The notes under the pieces are model-generated. The model was not told where the DNA came from and searched no databases. It saw nothing but the letters and a program-made list of their open reading frames with translations. Source: Micromonospora echinospora (GTDB lineage Bacteria > Actinomycetota > Actinomycetes > Mycobacteriales > Micromonosporaceae). Taken from it: a stretch of 64,000 bases of DNA. The stretch covers positions 6,897,001-6,961,000 of the forward strand of contig NZ_LT607413.1 in NCBI RefSeq assembly GCF_900091495.1, given 5' to 3'. Numbering within the stretch: position 1 is the stretch's first letter; every line of letters begins with the position of its first letter. The position numbers and the translations under genes are program-made. Positions 8,031 to 16,055 of the stretch are shown piece by piece.

Positions 8031-10184
8031 TCAGGAGCTGGCGAGGATGACGAGTTGCCGGGTCGCTCGGGTCATCGCGACATAGCGGTCGACCGCTCCC
8101 TCGATGCCGTCCCCGAACGCTTCAGGGTCGACGAGGACGACCAGGTCGAACTCGAGCCCCTTCGACAGTGCCGGGGTGAGTGACCGGACGCGGGACGTCG
8201 CCCGGAAGGTGGGATCGCCGATGACACAGGCGGTCCCGTCGGCGTGCGCGGCGAGCCAGGCGTCGAGGATCGAGCCCAGATCCGAAACGTTTCCGTGCAC
8301 GACGGGGACGTCGCCGCCGCGGATGGAGGTCGGCACGTTGGCGTCCGGGAGCACGGCCCGGATGACCGGCTCGGCCTCCGCCATGACCTCCTTCGGCGTC
8401 CGGTAGTTGATGTCGAGGGAGGCCACGGTGATCTGGTCGAGGCCGATCCGGTCGAGCCGTTCCCGCCACGACTCCGTGAACCCGTGCCGGGCCTGGGCAC
8501 GGTCCCCGACGATGGTGAAGCTCCCGGACGGACAGCGCAGCAGCAGCATCTGCCACTCCGCGTCGGTCAGTTCCTGAGCCTCGTCCACGACGATGTGCGC
8601 GAACGGCCCGGCGAGCAGGTCCGGGTCGGTGTCGGGCAGCGCGGTCTCGTCCACCAGGGCATCCTGGAAGTCCTCGCCCCGGAGCATCGTCACCAGGCCC
8701 ACACCGTATTCGTCGTCGACGGCCTCGATCAGGTCGTCCACGACCCTGGTCATGCGCTCGCGTTCGGCGGCGACAGCGGCGTCGTGCCGTCGCTGACGTC
8801 GGGACGCCTCCGGGTCCCCGAGCCGCCGCCGTGCCGCGTCGAGGAGCGGCAGGTCGGACACCGTCCAGGCCTGGGCGTCCCCGCGCTGCAACTTCCGGAC
8901 GTCGTCGGGGCTGAGCCAGGGAGCGCACTTTCGCAGGTAGGCGGGGACCGACCACAGGTCTCCGACGACCTCAGCCGCTTCGAGCAGCGGCCACGCGCGG
9001 TTGAACGCCGTACGCAGCTCCGTGTTCCGCAGCAGTGACCTGCGGAGCTGGTCAGCCGGTTCGTCGCCGTCGTGCTTGTCGATCAGGATCGTGAGCAGCT
9101 CCTCCCAGATCTGCTCACGCGCCTCGTTGTGCGGGGTGCCGGGGTCCGGTGCGTCGAACGCCTCGGCCCAGTCGTCGGCGCTCAGCCGGACGTCGGACCA
9201 GTCGGTCGTCACCGTCATCCCCTTGGTGGGCGGCTCCTCGTAGAACCTGACGGCCGCCTCGATCGCCCGCACCAGGTTCGCGGACGACTTCAGGAGCGCC
9301 ACGTCCGGGTCGGTCTCGATCGCCGCTGTGGCTCCCTCGGCGACGAGGTCCCGCAGGGTGCAGGTCTGCACATCCTCCTCGCCGAGGCTGGGGAGGACGT
9401 CGGCGACGTAGGCCAGGTAGGGCTGGTGCGGACCGACGAACAGCACGCCGCCCCGGCGGTGGCCGAGGCGAGGATCGGCGTAGAGAAGGTAGGCCGTGCG
9501 GTGCAGAGCGACGACGGTCTTCCCCGTACCCGGACCGCCGTCGACGACGAGAGCGCCACGGGATCCCGCGCGGATGATGGCGTCCTGGTCGGCCTGGATG
9601 GTGCCGAGCACATCCCGCATCCGGGCCGACCGGTGACCGCCCAGGCTGGCGATGAAGGCGGACTGGTCGTCGAGCGCCGCGTGCCCGTCGAACCCGTCCG
9701 GGGTGAACACCTCGTCCCAGTAGTCGCCGATCCGGCCACGGGTCCATCGGTACCTGCGGCGGCTTGCCAGACCCATCGGGCTGGCGTGGGTCGCTCCGAA
9801 GAACGGGGCAGCCGCAGGAGAGCGCCAGTCGAGCAGCAGCCGACGACCCGCGCCGTCGGTGAGGCCGAGCCGTCCGACGTACCCGCGCTCGGAATTGTCC
9901 GCGCTGACCATGCGCCCGAGGCACAGGTCAAGACCGAAGCGACGCAGGGCGCGCAGACGAGTGGTCAGCCGGTGGATCTCCATGTCCCGGTCCAGCGCCC
10001 CCTGGCCTATGCCACCCGGCGATCGGCGTTCGGCTTCGAGGCGGCCGGACAGATCGGCCATCAACTGCTCGAGGCTCTCCGCGACGACCGCGAAGTACTG
10101 CTCGTCGTGGGCGATCAGCGCCGGGTCGGCCTTGGCGGCGAGATGGTCGGGAAGGTCAAACACGCTGGTGGTCAGCGGGTTCAC
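8031..10184 (-). CDS. helR: HelR: RNA polymerase-recycling, rifamycin-protective ATPase
   Basis: 717 residues, a superfamily 1 (UvrD/HelD-like) motor. The N-terminal helical arm (1-~90) fits the HelD/HelR secondary-channel domain. A conserved block has LLLDWRSPAAAPFF (117-130). Walker A GGPGTGKT is at 216-223. Later motifs include HIVVDEAQELTDAEW (Walker B), FTIVGDRAQ, DINYRTP, SKGLEFDLVVLVD and YVAMTRAT. In Streptomyces HelR frees stalled RNA polymerase and displaces rifampicin. The GTG at 10184 has GGAG 8 nt upstream; a longer reading to 10232 has no comparable site. A near-perfect rifamycin-associated element 135 nt upstream supports the assignment as rifamycin-inducible HelR rather than generic HelD. 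Confidence 0.88.
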   Translation of the reverse strand: MNPLTTSVFDLPDHLAAKADPALIAHDEQYFAVVAESLEQLMADLSGRLEAERRSPGGIGQGALDRDMEIHRLTTRLRALRRFGLDLCLGRMVSADNSERGYVGRLGLTDGAGRRLLLDWRSPAAAPFFGATHASPMGLASRRRYRWTRGRIGDYWDEVFTPDGFDGHAALDDQSAFIASLGGHRSARMRDVLGTIQADQDAIIRAGSRGALVVDGGPGTGKTVVALHRTAYLLYADPRLGHRRGGVLFVGPHQPYLAYVADVLPSLGEEDVQTCTLRDLVAEGATAAIETDPDVALLKSSANLVRAIEAAVRFYEEPPTKGMTVTTDWSDVRLSADDWAEAFDAPDPGTPHNEAREQIWEELLTILIDKHDGDEPADQLRRSLLRNTELRTAFNRAWPLLEAAEVVGDLWSVPAYLRKCAPWLSPDDVRKLQRGDAQAWTVSDLPLLDAARRRLGDPEASRRQRRHDAAVAAERERMTRVVDDLIEAVDDEYGVGLVTMLRGEDFQDALVDETALPDTDPDLLAGPFAHIVVDEAQELTDAEWQMLLLRCPSGSFTIVGDRAQARHGFTESWRERLDRIGLDQITVASLDINYRTPKEVMAEAEPVIRAVLPDANVPTSIRGGDVPVVHGNVSDLGSILDAWLAAHADGTACVIGDPTFRATSRVRSLTPALSKGLEFDLVVLVDPEAFGDGIEGAVDRYVAMTRATRQLVILASS

Positions 10185-10318
10185 GGCAACAGCTCCGATC
10201 GTGTTCCGGGCCCTGGCTCGATGTCCCCGCACGCCCCGTACGTCGACGACGACGCGTACTTACCGACTCCCGCTTCTCGCAGGTTCGGGCTCCGGCCGGC
10301 GATTCTGCGGCATGACCC

Positions 10319-10337
10319 GGGTCTTGCCGCAAGCCCC
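10319..10337 (-). promoter_or_regulatory. rifamycin-associated element (RAE) upstream of helR
   Basis: On the minus strand the 19 nt read GGGGCTTGCGGCAAGACCC. The RAE as I recall it is GGGGCTTGCGGCAAGGCCC, an imperfect inverted repeat found before rifamycin-inactivating and protective genes; this copy differs at one position. A TATAGC-like hexamer lies just upstream on the minus strand (about 10347-10352). Confidence 0.8.
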
Positions 10338-10657
10338 CCGGTGCGCTATACGTTGAGAGTGGCAAGGGAGTGACTACCCGGCCCAGCGGCCCGGCGGGTG
10401 GCCGCCAGTCACTTGTGGTCACGCCGCGTGTCCGTGGTCAAAGTGTTGGTGGATTCTCACGGTGGGTGACCCGGTGATGGCTGGCCGACACCCCGCGCGC
10501 GCCCTTTGCTCTGCACCCGCATGCGCGACACCACTGCCGAGCAGGGTCCACGGGGGCGGAACCTGGTGTCCCGCACCCTTGATTCTCTTGCGGCACGCGG
10601 CGAGATGACGTCTCCGAGCGCCACGGCACGGCCCCTGGCCCCGCGCGGGGGTGCTGG
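10338..10657. other. intergenic region, no gene seen
   Basis: About 320 bp between the RAE and the GH16 terminator. It probably includes the upstream part of the helR promoter (GTCACT about 18 nt before TATAGC on the minus strand, weak). Open frames here lack ribosome sites and coding character; nothing else is recognisable. Confidence 0.4.
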
Positions 10658-10692
10658 TCCGGCCGGCCGGAACCGTACGTCGGCCGGCCGGA
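10658..10692 (-). terminator. terminator of the GH16 gene
   Basis: TCCGGCCGGCCG (10658-10669) pairs perfectly with CGGCCGGCCGGA (10681-10692) around an 11-nt loop, beginning 12 nt past the GH16 stop. Confidence 0.7.
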
Positions 10693-10703
10693 GCCAGGGA
10701 TCG

Positions 10704-11966
10704 TCAGTACCGGGTCCACTTCTGGTTGGGCGTGCCCGCGCAGTCCCAGAGCTGGAGCTTCCCGCCGTTGGCGGTCACGTTGTCCCGGACGTCCACGCAC
10801 CGGTTGGCGCTGAGGTTGACCAGGTCCCCGGCGGCGTTGAGGGTGAACCGTTGGGCCGGGTTTCCGTTACAGGTGACCAGGTTGACCTCGGTGCCGTTGG
10901 CGGTGCCGGCCCAGGCCGGGTCCATGCACTTGCCCATCGCCCGGACGGTGCCGTCGGCGGCGAACGTCCACTGCTGCGCGACGGTGGTGTTGCAGTCCCA
11001 GATCTGGAGCTTGGCACCGTCGATCGGGTTCGCGCTGGGGATGTCGATGCAGCGTCCGCTCCCCACGCCCCGGAGTCGGGTGGTGCCCGGGGGCGGGTTG
11101 CCGCCGGAGGTGTAGCCGTTGACCCGCACATAGTCGACCAGCATCTGCTGCGGGAACCGGGTGGTGCCGTCCGGGTAGCCGGGCCAGTTGCCACCCACCG
11201 CCACGTTGAGGATCATGAAGAACGGGTGGTCGAAGACCCAGCGGTTGCCGTTGAGGCGGCTCGGGTCGACCCGGTGGAACTCGACCCCGTCGAGGTACCA
11301 GATGATCGAGTTGGGTTCCCAGTCCACCCGGTAGGTGTGGAAGGCGTCGGCCAGCGGGGCACCGATGGTCCGGCTGCCGGTGATGCCGCCACCGCCCGAG
11401 TAGCCCGGCCCGTGGATGGTGCCGTACACGGTGTTCGGCTCCCGGCCGATGTTCTCCATGATGTCGATCTCGCCCGAGTTCGGCCAGCCCACGCTGCCGA
11501 AGTCGTTGCCGAGCATCCAGAACGCCGGCCAGATGCCCTGCCCCCGGGGAATCTTGATGCGGGCCTCGAAGCGGCCGTACGCCTGCGTGAACGTCGCGGC
11601 GGTCAGCAGCCGGGCCGAGGTGTACTCGCACCGGCCGTAGTGACACTGGTAGTTGTTCGGGTTCTCCCGCCGGGCGGTGATGACCAGGTTGCCCTGGCCG
11701 TCGTGCACCGCGTTGCTGGTGCTGTTGGTGTAGTACTGCAACTCGTTGTTGCCCCACCCGTGCCCGCCGATGTCGAACCGCCACTTGCTCTGGTCGACGG
11801 GCGTGCCGGCCGGGGCGTTGAACTCGTCCTGCCAGGTGATGCCGCCGATCGCGGCCTGCGCGGGTTCGTCACCGGCGGGCAGGAAGGGCGCCGCGGTGAA
11901 CCCCACCACCGCGGCGAGGGCGAGGGCGAGGGTGCGGGCTCGTGGGGGAAGTCGGAATCGGGGCAC
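10704..11966 (-). CDS. secreted GH16 endo-beta-1,3-glucanase with C-terminal CBM13
   Basis: 420 residues. Signal peptide is ~1-38 (RTLALALAAVVGF ... AQA-AIG). The GH16 domain (~40-285) has the laminarinase signature GEIDIMENIG, with nucleophile and acid/base Glu in E-x-D-x-x-E, and GIWPAFWMLG before it. After a short GGNPPPG linker comes a ricin-type CBM13 trefoil (~295-420) with repeated QxW motifs (VAQQWTF, PNQKW). It degrades beta-1,3-glucans such as laminarin or fungal wall glucan outside the cell. The GTG at 11966 is preceded by AAGGAGATCCCC; the longer frame start lacks a site. A promoter and operator lie 147-195 nt upstream. Confidence 0.93.
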   Translation of the reverse strand: MPRFRLPPRARTLALALAAVVGFTAAPFLPAGDEPAQAAIGGITWQDEFNAPAGTPVDQSKWRFDIGGHGWGNNELQYYTNSTSNAVHDGQGNLVITARRENPNNYQCHYGRCEYTSARLLTAATFTQAYGRFEARIKIPRGQGIWPAFWMLGNDFGSVGWPNSGEIDIMENIGREPNTVYGTIHGPGYSGGGGITGSRTIGAPLADAFHTYRVDWEPNSIIWYLDGVEFHRVDPSRLNGNRWVFDHPFFMILNVAVGGNWPGYPDGTTRFPQQMLVDYVRVNGYTSGGNPPPGTTRLRGVGSGRCIDIPSANPIDGAKLQIWDCNTTVAQQWTFAADGTVRAMGKCMDPAWAGTANGTEVNLVTCNGNPAQRFTLNAAGDLVNLSANRCVDVRDNVTANGGKLQLWDCAGTPNQKWTRY

Positions 11967-12112
11967 GGGGATCTCCTTCGCGTGGTGGAGCGGTCCGGGC
12001 GGCGGCGTGCCGTCGGCCGCCGCCAGGCGCGGCGCGGTGTCCGGCCGGGCGACGCCGGACGCGCCCACGGCTGACGGCGGACACCGGCGGCACCGCTTCC
12101 ACCCGGCGGATG

Positions 12113-12126
12113 AGAGAGCGCTCTCT
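12113..12126. promoter_or_regulatory. AGCGCT-core operator before the GH16 gene
   Basis: AGAGAGCGCTCTCT is a perfect 14-nt palindrome starting 5 nt after the predicted -10 on the minus strand, so over the likely +1. It shares the AGCGCT core with the boxes at 5475 and 15927, typical of LacI-family sites, but the outer bases differ, suggesting a distinct cognate repressor. Confidence 0.6.
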
Positions 12127-12131
12127 AGCGA

Positions 12132-12160
12132 AGCATGTCGATGGTTAGTATTTTTGTCAA
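12132..12160 (-). promoter_or_regulatory. promoter of the GH16 gene
   Basis: On the minus strand TTGACA (12160-12155), a 17-nt spacer and CATGCT (12137-12132). The -35 is perfect and the -10 weak. The surrounding 12140-12175 is AT-rich. Confidence 0.5.
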
Positions 12161-12266
12161 CACTGTTGCCAATTAGCCTGACGGCCGTCGAAGCGCAGGC
12201 CGAGGCGGGGATCGAGGGCTACCGGCCCTCTCGCCCGACCCGGGACGGGGTGGGCGGGAAGGGTGG

Positions 12267-13802
12267 TCAGGAGGTGACCGGTGGCAGGTCGGCGCAGCGG
12301 ACGCGAGGAGCCCGTGCCACCAGAGCGGCAACGTCGTCACCCGAGGTCATCACCGTCCGGTCGGGACGGACCAGGGCCGCGTCGACCCCGGCCCGCCGCA
12401 GCCAGCGACCGAGCGCCGAGGCCGGGTCGACCGGCACCGGCACCACGCCGTGACGCCGTGCCGCCCCGGCCACCTCCGTCGACAGTGCCCGGACGGTGAC
12501 CACCGCGAAGCAGGGGCCGACCACGTCGTCGAACCGGCGATCGTCACCGAGGAGCGCGTTCGGGCAGAGCCGGCCGTGCAGACTGCGTGGCGACGGGCGA
12601 CGCTGACGCAGCGCCGACCGTGGCAGCGGGGGGGTCGCGCTGTCCAGGACCTTCGCCCGGAATCCGGGCAGGTAGGCCAGGCGGGGGGCGACGACCCGGC
12701 GGAGCAGGTTGCCGATCTCACCCCCTTCGGTCATCGCGCGGCCGATCACCGTGGCCAGCCGGATCAACGACGTGACGTGTGGCCGCCGCTCCGCCTCGTA
12801 GCTGTCCAGCACGGTCTGCGGCAGGCTGCCGGCGAGGACGGCGGCGAGCTTCCAGGTCAGGTTGGCCGCGTCGCGCAGGCCGGCGCCCATGCCCTGGCCG
12901 ATGAAGGGCGGGGTGAGGTGGGCCGCGTCGCCGAGGAGGAGGACGGGCCCGGCCCGCCACCGGTCGGCGACCTGGGCACGGAAGGTGTACTCGGCGCAGC
13001 GGGTCACGGTCAGCGCGGTGAAGGGCACCTCCCCGGTCCAGGGCCGGACGAGCCGGTGCAGGGTCTCCGGCGCGGAGAGTTCGGCGACCGTCTCACCGGG
13101 CAGCAGCCGGAACTCCCACCGGTACCGCCGCCGCCCCACCCGCATGTACGTCGCGGCGCGATGCGGGTCGCAGACCTGGTGCACGCCCTCCCACGCGTCG
13201 AGGACGGCGTCGGTGTCGACGTCGACCACCAGCCAGCGCTGGGCGAAGCCGAGGTCGCGCATGGTGGAGCCGATCAGCGGCCGGACGGTGCTGTTGGCGC
13301 CGTCGCAGCCGAGCACGTACCGCGCGGAGAGCGTCTCCTCCGTTCCCGAGGCGCGGTCGACGAGACGCACCCGCACCGGTCCGTCGCCGTCAGGGTCGAC
13401 GCCGGTGACCTCGACGTCGCCGCGGAGGGTGACCAGCGGTTCCTCGGCCAGCCGGCGACGCAGCAGGCGTTCCAACTCCGGCTGGTCGAACATGTTCGCC
13501 TGGGGATGACCGTGGACGCCGGCCGCCGTACCCCGGCGGAACTCGGCGAGGACCCGGTGGTCGGGGGCGAGCAACCGCAGCCCCTCGGCCGGCCGGGAGA
13601 TGGCGGCGAACTGCTCGTGCACACCGATCCGGTGCAGGATCCGGTAGACCTCGTCGTCGAGGTGTACGGCCCGGGGCCGGGGATAGACGTCCGCCCACCG
13701 GTCGAGGAGCACGGACCGGACGCCGTGCCCGGCGAGCAGCAGCGCGGCCGTCACGCCGGTGGGACCGGCACCGACGATGACGACGGGCACCGTCGCGCTC
13801 AC
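12267..13802 (-). CDS. class A FAD monooxygenase, MhpA-like aromatic hydroxylase
   Basis: 511 residues. The N-terminal FAD Rossmann motif is VVIVGAGPTGVTAALLLAGHG (7-27). YPRPRAVHLDDEVYRIL follows the MhpA pattern. The DG motif is GCDGANSTVRPLIG. The GD motif is VLLLGDAAHLTPPFIGQGMG, then AGLRDAANLTWKLA. A C-terminal thioredoxin-like ~150 residues ends the protein. It matches the architecture of 3-(3-hydroxyphenyl)propionate hydroxylase. It should hydroxylate a phenolic ring with NAD(P)H and O2, but the substrate is uncertain; rifampicin monooxygenase (Rox) is in the same superfamily yet its N-terminal region looks different. The GTG start overlaps the stop of a 23-codon mini-ORF, and its own ribosome site is weak. 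Confidence 0.8.
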   Translation of the reverse strand: MSATVPVVIVGAGPTGVTAALLLAGHGVRSVLLDRWADVYPRPRAVHLDDEVYRILHRIGVHEQFAAISRPAEGLRLLAPDHRVLAEFRRGTAAGVHGHPQANMFDQPELERLLRRRLAEEPLVTLRGDVEVTGVDPDGDGPVRVRLVDRASGTEETLSARYVLGCDGANSTVRPLIGSTMRDLGFAQRWLVVDVDTDAVLDAWEGVHQVCDPHRAATYMRVGRRRYRWEFRLLPGETVAELSAPETLHRLVRPWTGEVPFTALTVTRCAEYTFRAQVADRWRAGPVLLLGDAAHLTPPFIGQGMGAGLRDAANLTWKLAAVLAGSLPQTVLDSYEAERRPHVTSLIRLATVIGRAMTEGGEIGNLLRRVVAPRLAYLPGFRAKVLDSATPPLPRSALRQRRPSPRSLHGRLCPNALLGDDRRFDDVVGPCFAVVTVRALSTEVAGAARRHGVVPVPVDPASALGRWLRRAGVDAALVRPDRTVMTSGDDVAALVARAPRVRCADLPPVTS

Positions 13803-13870
13803 CGTCCCGCGCCGTCCGTCGTGGACGCCCCGGGACGGGTGGGGACGCGTCGGTGGCGGGGGTCGGCCAT
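13799..13870 (-). CDS. putative 23-residue leader ORF coupled to the monooxygenase
   Basis: ATG at 13870, preceded by GGAGAG 4 nt upstream, opens a 23-codon frame (MADPRHRRVPTRPGASTTDG then AGR). Its TGA overlaps the GTG of the FAD monooxygenase as GTGA. The ribosome site is far better than the one for the monooxygenase, so ribosomes may reach the enzyme by reinitiation. The peptide is basic and Pro-rich, with no obvious domain. It could alternatively be chance. Confidence 0.35.
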   Translation of the reverse strand: MADPRHRRVPTRPGASTTDGAGR

Positions 13871-14010
13871 CGGCTCTCCTCGGCTGAAGGAACGGCTCCG
13901 GCTGACCACCGTAGAGGTCCCGACACGTCGGCGGGGGGCGCCTCGCGTGACCCGCCGACGCCCGTACGACCGGCTCCGGCGTCGGACCGGCCGCCCGTAC
14001 CCGAGGTGGG

Positions 14011-14048
14011 CGGCGCTGCCGGCGGCGGAGGAACCGCCGGCAGCGCCG
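14011..14048 (-). terminator. terminator of the PL9 gene
   Basis: 15-bp perfect stem, CGGCGCTGCCGGCGG (14011-14025) with its complement at 14034-14048 and an 8-nt loop, 12 nt past the PL9 stop. Confidence 0.75.
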
Positions 14049-14060
14049 TGCGGGGTGCGG

Positions 14061-15887
14061 TCAGAGCCGGGCGCCCACGTCCGCGCCGTTGGCCGGACGC
14101 AGGAAGGTCGACCTCGGGATGGACCCGTCCGCCGACCGGGGACCGGTGATGGTGGCCGGATCGGTGCTCACGAAGGTCCAGGTACCGCCGATGTTCCACG
14201 AGTTGTTCGACCCGGTGGAGTTGCCCAGCGACACGTTCGTGGTGTTGCCGACCGAGAGGTTCCGGTTGACCGTGGAGGTCGAACGGGAGACGTCGAAACC
14301 GGCCTTGCCGTTGTCCCACGCGGTGTTGCGTTCGAACACCAGCGAGCCCGGGTTGCCGTTGTCGATGAACCCGCCGGCCGAGTTGCCCCAGGCCATGCTG
14401 TTGCGGGTGACGTGGTTGACGGCCGGACGGGGGTCGTTGCCGCCGCCGTTCTTGAAGCCGTTGCCGTCACCGGTGTAGTCAGGCAGGTTCCAGTAGTTGT
14501 AGCCGTTGTCGTAGGCGACGCTGTTCTCGATCAGGATGGGCGAGAGGAACAGCCACGCGTCGAAGCCGTCGTCGGCGTTGCGCCACAGCCGCGCGCCCCG
14601 GACCACGTTGCCGGTGCCGGAACCCTCCTTGATCGCCAGCCCGTCCGCGCTCTCGCCGTTCTTGCGGGGATCGCGGTTGCCGTAGCTGTCCAGGTCGATG
14701 ATCTGGTTGCCGGACGAGGATCCCTGGATGTGCAGGCCCGACTCGTAGTTGTCCCGGGTGACCAGCCGCTCGTACCGGCCGTTGTTGGTGTCGACGCCGA
14801 AGATGCCGTACGGACCGTTGGCGATCTCCAGGCCGACGAACCGCCACCAGTCGCCCTCGACGTGCAGCGCCCCCCGGTCGGAGCGGGGGATGGAGGAGCC
14901 CACGGCCCCCGGGGTGTACGGCATGTTCTCGCCGTCGATGACCACACGCTCGCCGTTGTGGTTGGTGAGGGTGATCGGCTGCGACGAGGTGCCGTCCTTG
15001 AGGATCTTGATGGTGACGCTCGGGGCGTAGGTGCCGCCCCGGACCGCGATGGTGCCTCCGGGCTGTACGAGGTCGTGGGCGCGCTGGATGGTGCGCAGCG
15101 GCTGGGCCAGGGTGCCCGGGTTGGCGTCGTCGCCGTTCGTCGCGACGAAGAGGGTGCCCGAGGGCGGCGGCGCCGTGGTCGGCGGCGGGGTGGTCGCGGG
15201 TGGCGTGGTCGGTGGTGGCGCGCTGGTGGGCGGGGTGGTCGGCGGTGGCGTGGTCGGCGGCGTGCCGCCACCGGTGCTGACCACCACGTCGTCGAAGGTC
15301 GCCGACGCGTACGCGGTCTGGAGGCCGATCCGGCCGGCGCTGGACAGCGTGCTGGTGCCCTGGCCGATCACCGTCCCGTCGACGCTGCCCCGGACGGTGG
15401 TGCCGGCGACCTCGACGGAGAGGGTGTACCAGGTCCCCGGGACGACCGGACGGGAGGCGGTGGCGAGGACGGTCACCGAACCGCCGCTGACCGCCTGCAA
15501 CTGCACCCGGTCGCCGGGCAGCAGGGCGAGCCGGTAGTACGTCGTCGACCCGCCCGCGCGGGCCAGCAGGCCGACGTGGCCGTTCGCGGCGAGGCTGAGC
15601 GGCTTCACCCGGGCCTGCACGGTGTACCCGGTCCAACTGGTGCTGCCGGCGAAGAGCCGGGCGTTCTCGCTGCCGGCGTTGGACTGCCGGGCGGCCGGGG
15701 ACCCGTCGGTGACGACGGCCCAACTGCCGCCGGACTTCGACCAGCCGCCGGTGTCGCCGTCGGAGAAGTCGTCGCTGAACACGGTGGCGGCGGAGGCGGT
15801 CGCGGCGAGCCCGACCACGAACGCGGCGGCGGGGGCGAGCACCGCCGACAGGAGGAGGGCCAGCCGACGCTGGCGGGACGGACGCAT
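14061..15887 (-). CDS. secreted PL9-type pectate lyase with N-terminal LamG-like module
   Basis: 608 residues. Signal peptide is ~1-33 (ASA-ATV). A beta-sandwich (~34-205) resembles concanavalin/LamG modules (FSDDFSDGDTGGWSKSGGSW ... ASATFDDVVVS). A TTPPP-rich linker covers ~208-243. The right-handed parallel beta-helix catalytic domain spans ~245-608. PL9 hallmarks are NGESADGLAIKEGSGTGN, with the Lys expected as Bronsted base, and NADDGFDAW, with Ca2+-binding acids. It should cleave polygalacturonate by beta-elimination outside the cell. The ATG at 15887 has GAGG 9 nt upstream. A consensus promoter plus GAAAGCGCTTTC operator precede it, and a hairpin closes it. Confidence 0.85.
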   Translation of the reverse strand: MRPSRQRRLALLLSAVLAPAAAFVVGLAATASAATVFSDDFSDGDTGGWSKSGGSWAVVTDGSPAARQSNAGSENARLFAGSTSWTGYTVQARVKPLSLAANGHVGLLARAGGSTTYYRLALLPGDRVQLQAVSGGSVTVLATASRPVVPGTWYTLSVEVAGTTVRGSVDGTVIGQGTSTLSSAGRIGLQTAYASATFDDVVVSTGGGTPPTTPPPTTPPTSAPPPTTPPATTPPPTTAPPPSGTLFVATNGDDANPGTLAQPLRTIQRAHDLVQPGGTIAVRGGTYAPSVTIKILKDGTSSQPITLTNHNGERVVIDGENMPYTPGAVGSSIPRSDRGALHVEGDWWRFVGLEIANGPYGIFGVDTNNGRYERLVTRDNYESGLHIQGSSSGNQIIDLDSYGNRDPRKNGESADGLAIKEGSGTGNVVRGARLWRNADDGFDAWLFLSPILIENSVAYDNGYNYWNLPDYTGDGNGFKNGGGNDPRPAVNHVTRNSMAWGNSAGGFIDNGNPGSLVFERNTAWDNGKAGFDVSRSTSTVNRNLSVGNTTNVSLGNSTGSNNSWNIGGTWTFVSTDPATITGPRSADGSIPRSTFLRPANGADVGARL

Positions 15888-15926
15888 GTGGACGTACCTC
15901 CGGGGGTGGGGGTGGCGACGGAGGGT

Positions 15927-15938
15927 GAAAGCGCTTTC
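15927..15938. promoter_or_regulatory. GAAAGCGCTTTC operator before the PL9 gene
   Basis: Perfect 12-nt palindrome with AGCGCT core, 7 nt downstream of the predicted -10. It is a LacI/GntR-style site, the third AGCGCT-core box in this window. Confidence 0.6.
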
Positions 15939-15945
15939 CCCGCAG

Positions 15946-15975
15946 ACGGTACGAACCCGCATTCAACCCTGTCAA
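15946..15975 (-). promoter_or_regulatory. promoter of the PL9 gene
   Basis: Minus-strand TTGACA (15975-15970), an 18-nt spacer and TACCGT (15951-15946). Confidence 0.55.
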
Positions 15976-16008
15976 CCTTTCGCTGGACACGCTCCCACCG
16001 ACACCCCG

Positions 16009-16040
16009 ACGGCCGGCCCCCGTCTCGGGGGACCGGCCGT
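16009..16040 (-). terminator. terminator of the alpha-amylase gene
   Basis: Stem ACGGCCGGCCCCCG / CGGGGGACCGGCCGT with one mismatch and a short TCT loop, 16 nt beyond the amylase stop. Confidence 0.65.
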
Positions 16041-16055
16041 GGTGAGGGTGACGCG

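Noticed and set aside
10438..10800. A 120-residue minus-strand ORF in the HelR-GH16 gap
   Set aside because: It has no ribosome site, overlaps the GH16 3' end and terminator, and shows no domain.
12267..13802. Rifampicin monooxygenase (Rox), suggested by the nearby HelR/RAE
   Set aside because: Its N-terminal and middle motifs match MhpA-type hydroxylases better, and no RAE precedes it.
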